Positions 1 through 12,100 of a DNA stretch of 44,294 bases are shown piece after piece. Both the position numbers and the translations under genes were made by a program. The stretch comes from Chitinophaga pinensis (GTDB taxonomy: Bacteria; Bacteroidota; Bacteroidia; Chitinophagales; Chitinophagaceae). The notes beneath the pieces are model-generated. The model had not been told where the DNA came from and made no database searches. It saw only the letters and a list, made by a program, of their open reading frames with translations. The DNA lies in assembly GCA_943333125.1 (NCBI GenBank), contig CALQSB010000002.1, forward strand, positions 1 to 44,294, written 5' to 3'. The stretch's first letter is position 1, and each line of letters starts with the position of its first letter.

Positions 1-1
1 T

Positions 2-2881
2 ATTTTACTCAACAGTCTGACAATTCAAAGTGGAATAAAAATATATCATAATTCTATTAATTTAGGAAGTGTTACTGGATTTACAAATACACTAAATAAA
101 GAAGGCGCAATTTCAATTTGTATCAGATTACGTTCCGGATCTTTTGCAGATATCAGAAATAATATTTTAGTAAATAATTTAGGGCTGAAATCTAACAATG
201 GTTTTGCCGCCATTGGAATTATGGCTTCTACCAATGCCGCACAATTTGATCAGTTGAATTATAACGATTATTCGGTTAGTCCAACTGGAATTGGTTCTAA
301 ACTAATTGGTTTTATATATAATACAGACTTTCGGTCATCAACGTTATCATCTTGGAAAGCGTCAACAGGAAAAGATCTGAACTCAGTTTGTATTGTTCCT
401 CAATTTATTTCTCCAACAGATTTACATTTATCGACATCTGCGAACAATGATTTAAATAATCTGGGAACACCGCTAACGGATCCGCAAAATGATATTGATA
501 ATGCCACCAGAAATCTTACCAAACCCGATATTGGATGTGATGAATATATACCGGATCATACTGCCAATTGGATTGGTAAATATTCAGGTGATTGGGATTA
601 TCCAGAAAACTGGGAAGCCAATCTGGTGGCTAACGAAACCACCGATCTTAAATTAATCGAGGGATATCCCAATTTTCCAATTGTAAATAGCCTGTGTAAA
701 GTGCGTAATCTTTATTTAAGTGGATTAAGCAATAGGGCAATCATAACGCTAGATACTAACGCTGTATTTCAGGTGTATGGATCAATTACAAAATCAAGTG
801 GTATTATAGATGGGAGAAAAGGCAGTTTTGGTTGTTATGGAAATGTTGCTCAGGTTATTCCTGATTCAATATTCCAAAATAACAGATTGCTTAATCTTAT
901 TATCGGAAACAATAGTACATCTGGAGTTTCGCTGGGCGGGCCATTGGATATTTATCGTTCCCTTAGTTTTTCTGTAGAAGGAATAAAATTAATTACCAAC
1001 GATAACCTTACTTTTAAATCAACAGCCACAGAAACAGCATGGATTGGAAATCTTACAGGTAAAATAATTACTGGAAATGTAAGTGTAGAAAGATTCATAC
1101 CTTCTGGCATCAGTCATACAAAATCATGGCAATTTGTTTCGGTGCCATTGAGTGGCAATCAAACTATAAATCAAGCTTGGCAGGATACCGCTGTTTTGTT
1201 AAATCAAAATCGCTATCCTGGATACGGAACGATCATCACGAGTAATAATGGAGGCAGCAATTCAGGAGCAACAAGTCTTGGATTTGATATTTATACGCCT
1301 GCAGGAGGAACAATGAAAACTTACAGTTCAACAGATTCTTCGTGGATAGGAGTGCCCAGCGCTTTTGTTCCAATTGCCAATAAAAAAGGGTACTTCGTTT
1401 TTGTAAGAGGAGACCGGTCTGTGACTACATCTACTGCAACCTCTGTTCCAACTGTGCTTAGAGCAAAAGGTAAATTATATACGGCTTCAGCTGGAGAGTT
1501 GCCTCCTTCTTCAATAATTTCAGCCAATAAATTTGAAAGTATAGGAAATCCTTTTGCTTCGGCTATAGATTTTCGTTATATCACTCGTCGTCTTGATGGG
1601 TCAATAGACAATTCATTTTATGTATGGGATCCATTACTGGCAGGAACAAATAATCTGGGTGGATATCAAACAATCAGCAGCGTAAATGGTTACAGGCCTA
1701 TTCCTGGTGGAACAGCAAATTACAGCGGATTGATTCCCTGCACTAAAATTCAATCCGGTCAGGCGTTCTTTATGCATTCAACGGGAGTTAATTCCGGAGG
1801 AGCTGTTTCTTTCTCTGAAGAGGCCAAAATAGCCGGAACTCAAAATGCGTTCAGAAATGAGGATTTCAATACTTCATCTCCATCACTTCAGGCTTTTCTC
1901 TTTACCGCATCAGGAATTAATAACAGACTGGCCGACGGAAATTTTATCGCTTTTGATTCGGCTTATACCAACGATTACAATAGTGAAGATGCTTTGAAAA
2001 TAATGAATTCCGGTGAGAATTTCGGGATTAAATTAAACAACAATATTGTTTCTTTAGAATCAAGAAAATCACCAGTAATTAATGACACGATCTTTTATAC
2101 TGTAGGGAATTTAAAGAAGCAGGCATATCAGTTAAGGTTAATTGCTTTTAATTTGAATCCTGTAAATACAATGCCATTTTTGGTTGACAGATATACCCAC
2201 AACGAATTTATGTTAGTGCATAATGATACCAGTTATTTTAATTTTGTGGTGAATGATGAGCTGTCTTCATCAGCAGCTGATCGTTTCTTTGTGATGTTCA
2301 AACCAATGAATGCCCTGTCTGTTGATTTCGTGAATGTTAATGCGGTGAATTTAAAATTACATACGAATAAAATTATCTGGCAAGTGGCGCAGCAAAAAAA
2401 TATCATAAGTTATGATATTGAAAGAAGTATAAATGGCCTGAATTTTAATTTAATAAAATCAATCACCAACAATCAGCCTTTTATCGAAGCCGTTACTTAC
2501 CAATATTTAGATGATTGCGCTTTTGAGAATAATAATTATTATAGAATAAAAGCAATCGAATTGGGTGGAAATATTATTTACAGTAAAATTGTAAATGTCA
2601 ATACTCAGCCTGATGAAAGTTTATTTTCAGTATATCCAAACCCGGTTACTGAAAAAACAATTCACCTTTTTTATAAAGCAAAAACAATTAATCCAAAGAG
2701 ATTTAACTGCAAATTGATAAACACAAATGGACAAGTTTTATTAAATGAAAATTTGATTTTTTCTGATCAAAATAATGAAATCAAAATAAAATTAAACGAC
2801 AATATAGCTTCTGGGATTTATAAATTGTTATTGTGTTCTGATGCTGAAATTATTACTATACAACAACTGCTGATTAAATGA
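2..2881 (+). CDS. Gene A: T9SS-sorted beta-helix surface protein, 5'-truncated
   Basis: The frame is open from base 2, so the ATG at 221 is an internal methionine and the true start lies upstream; 959 codons plus the stop are visible. The first ~110 codons read as right-handed beta-helix rungs (IYHNSINLG, DIRNNILVNN). They continue past 221 to the closing motif PDIGCDEY near 525-546, the counterpart of PDIGADE in genes B and E. A W-x-G...W...NW module (570-640) is followed by a short beta-rich stretch. From about 1070 to 2310 runs the cassette shared with B, C and D (RFIPSG, KSWQ, VRGDRSV, GNPFASAIDF, QSGQAFF). An FnIII-like domain (2320-2600) and a T9SS type A sorting domain (YPNP at 2632-2643) follow. 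It is expected to be secreted and anchored at the surface. No catalytic motif is seen; an adhesin or matrix role is inferred from the domain types. Confidence 0.9.
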   Translation: MLLNSLTIQSGIKIYHNSINLGSVTGFTNTLNKEGAISICIRLRSGSFADIRNNILVNNLGLKSNNGFAAIGIMASTNAAQFDQLNYNDYSVSPTGIGSKLIGFIYNTDFRSSTLSSWKASTGKDLNSVCIVPQFISPTDLHLSTSANNDLNNLGTPLTDPQNDIDNATRNLTKPDIGCDEYIPDHTANWIGKYSGDWDYPENWEANLVANETTDLKLIEGYPNFPIVNSLCKVRNLYLSGLSNRAIITLDTNAVFQVYGSITKSSGIIDGRKGSFGCYGNVAQVIPDSIFQNNRLLNLIIGNNSTSGVSLGGPLDIYRSLSFSVEGIKLITNDNLTFKSTATETAWIGNLTGKIITGNVSVERFIPSGISHTKSWQFVSVPLSGNQTINQAWQDTAVLLNQNRYPGYGTIITSNNGGSNSGATSLGFDIYTPAGGTMKTYSSTDSSWIGVPSAFVPIANKKGYFVFVRGDRSVTTSTATSVPTVLRAKGKLYTASAGELPPSSIISANKFESIGNPFASAIDFRYITRRLDGSIDNSFYVWDPLLAGTNNLGGYQTISSVNGYRPIPGGTANYSGLIPCTKIQSGQAFFMHSTGVNSGGAVSFSEEAKIAGTQNAFRNEDFNTSSPSLQAFLFTASGINNRLADGNFIAFDSAYTNDYNSEDALKIMNSGENFGIKLNNNIVSLESRKSPVINDTIFYTVGNLKKQAYQLRLIAFNLNPVNTMPFLVDRYTHNEFMLVHNDTSYFNFVVNDELSSSAADRFFVMFKPMNALSVDFVNVNAVNLKLHTNKIIWQVAQQKNIISYDIERSINGLNFNLIKSITNNQPFIEAVTYQYLDDCAFENNNYYRIKAIELGGNIIYSKIVNVNTQPDESLFSVYPNPVTEKTIHLFYKAKTINPKRFNCKLINTNGQVLLNENLIFSDQNNEIKIKLNDNIASGIYKLLLCSDAEIITIQQLLIK

Positions 2882-3128
2882 TCGGTTTTAATTTTATCTT
2901 GATTTTCTTAAATCGCTAACAATCATTGATTTACGAAACACATTAGTTATAAACAAATTTGATTTCTTCTGATTTCAATTAGTTTGATTTTGTATATTTA
3001 TCAGATGTTTTATTTTCATTTGTGCTTATGTTTAATTGAAAATATTAAAAAATAATTGAGGGGCATTTTATCAAAACATTATCTTTTTTATAGAATGTTA
3101 ATAGTATTAAAATAAGTGGCTTAACTAA
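2882..3128. other. A-B intergenic region, nothing recognised
   Basis: This very AT-rich spacer follows the TGA of gene A. It contains TTTGATTT-like direct repeats near 2958-2998 and only weak stems (AAATC/GATTT, TTTAAT/ATTAAA), none followed by a convincing T-run. I see no small gene and no RNA gene in it. Confidence 0.5.
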
Positions 3129-3159
3129 TTTGTTCTGATACAAATACCTTATAATTTAG
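3129..3159 (+). promoter_or_regulatory. Candidate Bacteroidota promoter for gene B
   Basis: TTTG at 3129-3132 is followed after 19 bases by TAATTTAG at 3152-3159, which matches the Bacteroidota -7 consensus TAnnTTTG at all but one position. Transcription would begin near 3166, giving a leader of about 14 bases before the ATG at 3180. The match is by eye, and such boxes occur by chance in AT-rich DNA. Confidence 0.45.
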
Positions 3160-3171
3160 AAATCTATAAAG

Positions 3172-3183
3172 ATGAATAAATGA
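3172..3183 (+). other. Three-codon leader ORF overlapping the gene B start
   Basis: ATG AAT AAA TGA encodes Met-Asn-Lys and stops on a TGA that overlaps the gene B start codon as ATGA. Gene B is in another frame and has its own in-frame TAA at 3177-3179. The arrangement would permit termination-reinitiation coupling. It may equally be chance in AT-rich DNA; there is no evidence that it is translated. Confidence 0.2.
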
Positions 3184-6100
3184 TTACCCAACTGACTCAT
3201 TTTTTTAAAATAAGGTTCAACATTGCATTAGCTGTTTTGTTTTTCTTTTTTATTGGGGTTATTAATAATGCAACTGCTCAGGTTTCGGTTACAGCAACTT
3301 TAGGTACCGTAGGTCCTACATCATACTTAACTTTAAGTCAAGCCTTTTCAGCTATAAATTCAGGTACTCATAAAGGCGCAATCATTATTACCATTACGGG
3401 TACTGTAAACGAAACGGCAGTTACCTCTTTATTAAACGGAGTAACAGCTCCGGCTTCATATTCTTCAATTTCAATAAAACCATCAGGAGATGCCAGTATA
3501 TTAATGGCAACACCTGTAGCCAACAGAGCTATAATAGAATTACAAGGAGCAGACAATGTAACTATTGATGGAGATGACCTTGCAACTGCCGGAATAAGAA
3601 ACCTAACGGTGGCCTATACTTCTACTGCAGCAACAGCAGCTGCTGTAATCAGAGTAAGCTCAAATTCTGCTACAGGCACTGATGGGGCAAGTAATAACAC
3701 AATAAAAAATTGCATCTTAACAGGTAATAGGGTAGCCGGTGGTACAACCGCAACTTATGGAATTAATATGTCTAATTATTCAGCCACAAGTTTAGGTAGT
3801 GGTGGGGCCAGCAGTATTAATAATACATTCGAAAATAACCTAATTACCAGAGTATATCATGGCATTTGGGCATCGGGAGTAGCTACCTATTATAACACAG
3901 GGTTACGCATAAGAAACAATATTTTGGGTGATGGAACTCAGGCAGGTAATATTGGTACAAGAGGTATATTGATTAGTAATTCAGCAATTGCAGCTGATGC
4001 AACATCTGCAATTATTAGTGGTAATGATATACAAGGTGGAGATCCAACTGGAGCCGGGTATAGTGCAACAGTAGCCGGAATTGAAATTGGTACTCAAAAT
4101 ACAGGGATTCAGATTTACAATAATAATATTCATGATATCAGACAGCCATCTGTAAGTGGCTTTGGTGCCCTAGGTATTTATGTTACTGGGTCTGCCGGAA
4201 ATACAAGCGCAAATATTTATAATAATGTGATTCGTGATATGGTGGCTAGTTTTTATACAACAAGCGCAACATTAGCGTCTTCAACTTATGGAATTTTATT
4301 TACTGCTGGGGCAACTAATTATGCCATTGATCACAATACTATAGTATTAAAAACAAGTCCTACCACTGGCTTATTAACTACAACGGCAATTTCAGCTTGT
4401 ATAAACATGTCGGTTGCAGGTGTAACATTATCTTCTTTTAGAAATAATATCATAGTAAATACCATTTCAACTACTGCATCTTATGGTCTTTATTGCGCGG
4501 CAACTACTAATATTCCCGCAATTAATTTAATCAACAACAATAATTATTATGTAGCTACAGGTGCCGTTGGCTTCTATAGCGCTGCAGCACAAACTACATT
4601 ATCTTCCTGGAAAACGGCAACAGGAAAAGATGCCAATGCACAAAATATAAATCCAACTTTTGTTTCAGCAACAGATATGCATATTAGTCCATCTCCTGGA
4701 ACGCTTCTCGAATCAGGCGGCATAGCAATTGCAACTATTACTACTGACTATGATGGACAAACGAGGCCTGGTCCTGTTGGTTCAGTAAATGGTGGTGGCA
4801 CTGCTCCGGATATTGGTGCTGATGAATTTGATGGTTTTATTCCAGGTTGCTCCTCAGTACCTGGAACACTTTCAACAGGAGTGATTTCATCAACAACAGC
4901 TGTTATTAATTGGAACGCCGCTGCAATAGCTCCCGGAAGTGGATATGAATATTATTACAGCACTTCTTCCACAGCACCTACAACAACAATTACTGGAACA
5001 GTTGCTGCCGGAGTTACTTCGGTTTCATTAAGTGGGTTAACAGCAAATACTACTTATTATTTTTGGGTGAGATCAAAATGCGATGCAACATTTAGTTCGG
5101 GTTGGACTGGACCTATTTCATTTACAACAACATGTGTTCCTGTTTCACTTAATATCACTCAGGGATTCAATGCATTGACGATTCCATCATGCTGGTCTCA
5201 ACAATATGTTTCAGGAACATCTAATTTGAGTTATCCTACAGGAAGTGCCTTACCCGCTACTACTCCTCAGGAAGGAACTAATTATGTGTATTGGAGTTCA
5301 AGTACTTTTGCTTCTGGCAATCAAACAAGATTAGTTTCTCCTCCCATATTTACAACTGGTGTGCCTAGTGTGGATGTTCAATTTCAATGGTTTCATGATA
5401 ATACCAATTATACAACAGCAGGCTATGCCGACGAAGGCGTTTATGTGGAGTATTCCACTAACGGAACTTCATGGACGATAGTAGGGGCGGAGATTACCAG
5501 ACTAGGTGGTGTAAATGGCTGGAATTTAAAAACAATCACATTGCCTGCAGGCGCAGCAAATCAGCCCTTACTTTATGTTGGGTTTAGATTTGTATCAAGA
5601 TTTGGATACAACTGTTCGATGGATGCGGTGGATATTCATCCAACTCCTGCATGTTCTGCTCAGCCTTCGTTATTAAGTACTTCATCTATTACTTCAACAA
5701 CTGCTACGATCAGCTGGACAGCAGCATCGCCGGTTCCTGCATTAGGTTACGAGTATTATTACAGTACTTCTTCAATAACTCCTACAACTACAATTTCGGG
5801 ATCAGTGGCTAATACCATTTTAAGTGCTTCACTTTCTGGATTAACAGTCGGTACTACATACTATTTCTGGGTACGATCAAGATGCGATGCAACAACCACT
5901 TCGTTATGGGCTGGGGCGTCCAGTTTTACAACCAGTTCTCCATGTACATCTGCTCCTTCTGTTCTAATTTCAAGTGCTATTGCATCAACAACGGCTACGA
6001 TTAGCTGGACGGCTGCAAGTCCTGCACCTGTATCTGGGTATGAATATTTTGTAAGTACTTCAGCTACTGCACCTTTAGCTTCGGCTACTCCAACTGGTAA

Positions 6101-9100
6101 CGTTGCTGCTGGTGTTTTATCGGCTTCCCTTATAGGATTAACGCCAAATATCACTTATTATTTTTGGGTAAGATCATTATGTAGCACGGGTAATGCTTCA
6201 GCCTGGACGGCATCTGCAAATTTTACTACATCATGTGGCTCTTCTTTTGTAACAACTGTTGCTTCAGTGAATGAGACTTTTAATACCACATCACCAACAA
6301 TTACTTGTTGGCTGACTCAGGCAAATATATCAGGAACTGCTGCTGCTCCCTTATTGGCCACAGTAGGAACAAATCCTACAACATCTCCACAGGAGGGCGA
6401 TAGAATGATTTATTTTAATTCATTCAGCATCAGTTCGGGTGGTCAATCCAGATTGATTTCCATGCCACTGAACACATCAGGTGCAACAAGCGTTGATGTT
6501 GATTTTTATTGGAGAAATGAAAATAATACATCATACACTTCTACTACTGAAGGAGTGCAAGTACAGTACTCAACAAATGGTGGAAGTACCTGGACTAACA
6601 TAGGTTCTTTTATATCCAGACATGATGGAACACTTACAGCAGGGACTGCTCAATGGAAATTGAAAAACATCAGCATTGGCGCTGCGGGTGTAGGAACCAA
6701 TATAAGAGTCGGGTTTTTATTTACATCTCAATTTGGAGACAATTGTTTTTTAGATAATGTAACTGTAAAACAAACCCCCGCTTGTGCCCAACAACCTTCA
6801 GCACTTAATGCTTCGGCTATTACAGCTACAAGTGCCACGATTGGTTGGACTGCCGCCAGCCCGGCACCTGCTTCAGGTTACGAATACTATCTTAGTACAA
6901 GTTCGGTTGCTCCTACATCGGCTACAGCCCCAACAAATAGCGTAGGCGCTAGTGTTACCACCGCATCTCTTTCAATTCTTAGTTCAAATACAACTTATTA
7001 CGTTTGGGTAAGGTCGAATTGTAACGCAACGGATAAGTCTACATGGGTTGGACCAATTAACTTTACAACATTACTGGCTTGCGCTCAGCAGCCTTCCGCA
7101 TTGACTTCTTCATTGATTACTTCAACAGGGGCAAGAATCAGCTGGACTGCCGCTAGTCCCGCACCTTCATCCGGTTACGAATATTATCTCAGTACATCTT
7201 CAGTAGCACCAGCATTCAGCGCTGCCGCAACAGGTAGTGTAGGTGCAGGCGTTACCATCGTAAATCTGACAGGATTGACACCGAACACCACATATTATGT
7301 TTGGATAAGATCAAATTGTAACGGAACAGATAAATCATTATGGGTTGGTTATGTTAGTTTTTTCACTGGATATTGTCCTTCTACTTCATCCGGAATCAGC
7401 TATTACATCAATTCATTGATTACTTCCGCAGGCGTAGCCAACATAAACAATGTTACTAATGCCATTTCAGCTAGTGGTTACGGAAATTTTTTATCGCAAA
7501 TTGCCAGTAATTATCAGGGAACGCCTACTAATTTTTCTTTAAACTGGAATACTACTGGGGGTGTTGGAATTGGATTATGGATAGACTGGAACAATGATTT
7601 AGATTTTGCAGATGCCAATGAAGCTGTATATGTTAGCAGTGCGTATAATTTTACAACTTCATACAGCGGCGTTATTAATATTCCTGTTGGTGTAGCTGTT
7701 GGCAGTTACAGAATGCGCGTAAAAATTGATTATAATTCTACTGCTCCTAACAGTTGTGGTTCTATATCAGGAGGCGAAACCGAAGATTATACATTTAATG
7801 TGCTGGCATCAACTGCATGCTCAGGTACACCAGCCCCTGGAAACACAAACGCTAGTCCTGCAATAGTTGTAGTTGGGGGTTCTTCTTTATTGAGTCTGCA
7901 AAATTCAACTACAGGTGTTGGGGTAACTTATCAGTGGCAGTCCTCATCTGATAATACAACATGGACAAATATTACAGGAGCAACATCATCAACATATACG
8001 GCTACTGTAAGTGCGAATACTTATTTCCGCTGCATAGTTACCTGCTCTGGTTTAAATGGCACATCAGCTTCAAAGCTTGTTAGTGTTACTTATTGTACTT
8101 CTACATCAACTGGAACTACTTATTTTATCAATGGATTTACAACAACAGGTGGTGTTACCAATATTGCTAATATAACCAACGCTATTTCGGCTAATGGTTA
8201 CGGTGATTTTACGACATTGTCTGCAAGTCAGTTTCAGGGAGGTACGGTAAATTTCAATACAGACGTTTCAGCAGGAGGAGATTATGGTTTGGCTATTTAT
8301 ATAGACTGGAATAATGATTATGATTTTGCAGATGCAGGAGAAAAAGTATATACTTCGAATGCGTATTTATTGACACCAATAACCGGATCGTTTGTTGTGC
8401 CTGCAGGGCAAGCAATCAGAGGTTACAGAATGCGTGTAGTAGCAAATTATCTTTCTACAGCACCTGCTGCATGTAATAGCATGAGCAGTGGCGAAACAGA
8501 AGATTATACTTTTAATGTATTAGCTTCTGCTGCATGTACAGGAACTCCCGCTCCTGGAAATACTATTGCCAGCCCTGCATCAGTTGCAGTTGGTGGTACT
8601 ACAATTTTAAGTTTACAAAATGCAACTGCCGGTTCAGGGGTGAATTATCAATGGCAATCTTCAACAAATAATTCGACCTGGATTAATATTACCGGAGCTA
8701 CCAATGCTACTTATTCCGTTACACTCAATATCAGTACATATTATCGTTGCATAGTTACATGTGGGGCTACGCCTGGACCATCTGCTTCGGTATTGGTTAC
8801 AGTAACATATTGTAATTCTACTTCTACAGGAACTATTTATTTTATTAATAGTTTCACTACAACCGGTGCTGTTACCAATATTAATAATGTAACCAATGCA
8901 ATATCTGCAAATGGATACGGTAATTTCACTGCTCAGTCTGCAAGTCAATATCAGGGTTCTGCGGTAAGCTTCAATACTGGAGTTTCGGCAGGAGGAGATT
9001 ATGGGTTAGCCATTTTTATTGATTGGAATAATGATCTTGATTTTGCAGATGCCGGGGAAAATGTATTTACTACAACTGCTTATCTGTTCACTCCAATTCC

Positions 9101-12100
9101 AGGGAGTTTTACAGTGCCTTTGGCTCAGGCTGTTGGTAACTATCGCATGCGGGTAGTGGCAAATTATTTATCAACCGCCCCTTCGGCATGTAACTCAATG
9201 TCCAGCGGCGAAACAGAAGATTATACTTTTTCTGTTCTGGCATTATCCCCTTGTACAGGCACTCCTGATCCAGGTGCAACCATTGCCAGTCCTGCCTCTG
9301 TTGCTGTTGGCGGAACCACTTTATTGAGTTTGCAAAATGTTATTATTGGTTCTGGGATTACTTATCAGTGGCAATCATCTCCCGATAATGCAACATGGAC
9401 AAATATTACAGGAGCAACAAGATCAACATATACTGCAACAGTAAACTCAATTACTTATTTTCAATGCATCGTTACTTGTTCAGGTAATAACGGAACTTCA
9501 ACTCCTGTATTGGTTTCGATTACTTATTGCACATCTACTTCCACAGGAACAACCTATTTTATTAATGGGTTTACTACAACAGGGGGGATTTTAAATATCA
9601 ATAATCAAACTAATGCTATTTCTGCTAACGGTTATGGTAATTTCACCGCTCAGTCTGCAAGCCAGTTTCCTTCTGCGACATTAAATTTCAGTACAGCAGT
9701 TTCTGCTGGAGGTAGTTATGGTCTAGCTATTTTTGTTGACTGGAATAATGACTTTGATTTTGCAGACGCCGGAGAAACAGTATACGCAACCAATTCTTAT
9801 TTATTTACTCCTATAGCAGGAAGTTTTGTGGTTCCTGCATTACAAACTGCGGGGAACTATCGCATGAGGGTAGTGGTAAATTATTTTTCAACCACTCCTG
9901 CGGCATGTAATGCAATGGCTTCAGGAGAAACTGAAGATTATACACTTGCTGTGTTGGCTTTATCTCCTTGCGCAGGAACTCCGGTTGGAGGTAGCGCTTC
10001 TTCGATTCCTTCTACAGGTTCGGTAAGCACGGCCTTTAGTTTAAATATAACAGGAAGTACTGCAGCTTCCGGAATTACTTATCAATGGCAATCTTCTCCT
10101 GATGGTACAACCAGCTGGACTGACATTCCAGGCGCTACATCAGTGCCGGCTACAGTAACTTCGGTAGCTACGATTACTACTACTTATTACAGATTGAAAG
10201 TAACCTGTACTAATGGTGGCGCTTTTGCTTATTCTTCAACAACTACTTTTATTACCAGTTATTGTTTGCCAACTTATACTGCAGCTTGCTCATCAAATGA
10301 TTATGTAAATAATTTTACACTGAACACTATTTCGAACTTAAATTCAGGTTGTAATGCAAATGCCAATAATTATATTCTTTATCCCACAACTTCTTTTACC
10401 ACAACTTTAGTTCAGGGAGTAACTTATAATGCAACAGTGGGTATTGGCAGAGGCGGCAGTGGTAATGTGGCCATTTGGCTTGATTTTAATAACAATGCCG
10501 TTTTTGAGCCTTCTGAAAGATTTTCAAATACCGTATTGATTCCTTTATCGGGTACCGTTACTATACCAATTTTGATTCCGGTAAGTTTAACAGGTAACAT
10601 TAGGCTTCGGGTGCGAGAGGTATATAATGCAACTACTGTTGTGGCATTAGATCCATGTGCTAATTATTCTTACGGTGAAACAGAAGATTATATTGTAAAT
10701 ATTATAGCTAATACCCCTTGCACAGGTACCCCTGTTCCAGGGAATACGATATCTAATGTAACCAGTTTGTGTGAAGGCGGATCAGTTAATTTCTCATTAC
10801 AGAATTTGCTTGTTAATGCTGGAATTAGTTTTCAATGGCAATCATCAACTGATAATATTACTTATTCAAATGTTGCTGGTGGTACTGGCGCAAATACGGC
10901 TAATTATAGTGCAGCTATTGCTTCAACAACCTGGTATAGATGTGCGGTAACTTGCGCAGGGAATATCGGTTATTCAACTCCTATTCAGATAACTACAATC
11001 GTATGTACCACAATGCCACTGAATCGTTCAACAACCATTTCTACCTGTGCTTCAAATTTTTATGACACCGGAGGTATTTTGGGTAATTATACGAATAATG
11101 AATTAGACACACTTATTATACTTCCTTCAACATTAGGTTCATTAATTCGATTGACATTCAATGAATTTGATATTGAGCCTGGGTATGATTTCATGAGAAT
11201 ATACAATGGCTCAACCGTTAATGCTCCTTTAATCGGTGTCTATTCAGCAGCAACTCCTGGTGTAATCACCTCTTCGGCTGCAAATGGTGCCTTAACAATT
11301 GTATTTACATCTGATGGATCTGTCGCTTATACTGGCTGGGATGCAACGGTATCCTGTTATGTGCCTCCGCCTTGTACCGGCACTCCTATACCTGGGGCTA
11401 CATTAAATTCCAATGTACTAGTTTGTATTCCTGGTTATACTTCTGTTTTATCATTACAAAATGCTATTGCAGGATCTGGGGTTGTTTATCAATGGCAATC
11501 AGCACCGGATGCAGCAGGTGTGCCAGGCGCATTTACAAATATTGTATTAAATGCAAGTTCACCTACTTACACTTATGCACCTACGGTAGCAACGGTATTG
11601 TGGTTCAAGTGTATTGTAACCTGCTCTGGAAGTTCGGGTATATCTGTTCCTGTGCAGGTAACTTCTTCGGCATGTACTATAGTAAATATGCCGGTTAATG
11701 ATTCAATAGTCACCTGTAGTGCATTGTTTTTTGATAGTGGGGGAAGCGGAGGTTCAACTTCTGCTACTAACATAGCAGGTAATTATACCGATGGAGAAAC
11801 CAGAAGACTAACAATAAAGCCCGCAACAGTTGGTGCTAAAATCAGAGTGAGCTTTAATTCATTTGCAGTAGAAACCTGCTGTGATAATTTAAAAATTTAT
11901 GATGGTAATAGCGCAGCCTCTTTACTGTTAGGTTCATTTACTTCTAACCCGGGTGTCATTACTTCTACTGCATCAGATGGTTCACTGACCTTTGTTTTTA
12001 CGTCAGATGGAATAACTAACAGAGCGGGATGGGATGCCACAGTATCTTGTTTTGTACCACCTCCTTGTGCAGGAACTCCAGTAGCAGGAGCTGCTACTAC

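Noticed and set aside
221..223. ATG as the start of gene A
   Set aside because: The same frame is open back to base 2 and encodes beta-helix rungs, so this methionine is internal and the gene is cut by the window edge.
7371..10259. CRISPR array or satellite DNA
   Set aside because: The repeat period is ~717 bp, in frame, with protein-level conservation. There are no short identical repeats with unique spacers.
11372..11698. Plus-strand ORF of 108 aa
   Set aside because: It is an off-frame reading of the gene B Ig-like region, with odd Cys/Tyr-rich composition and no start context. The same reasoning rejects 33753-34076, 36508-36756 and 42148-42357 inside gene E.
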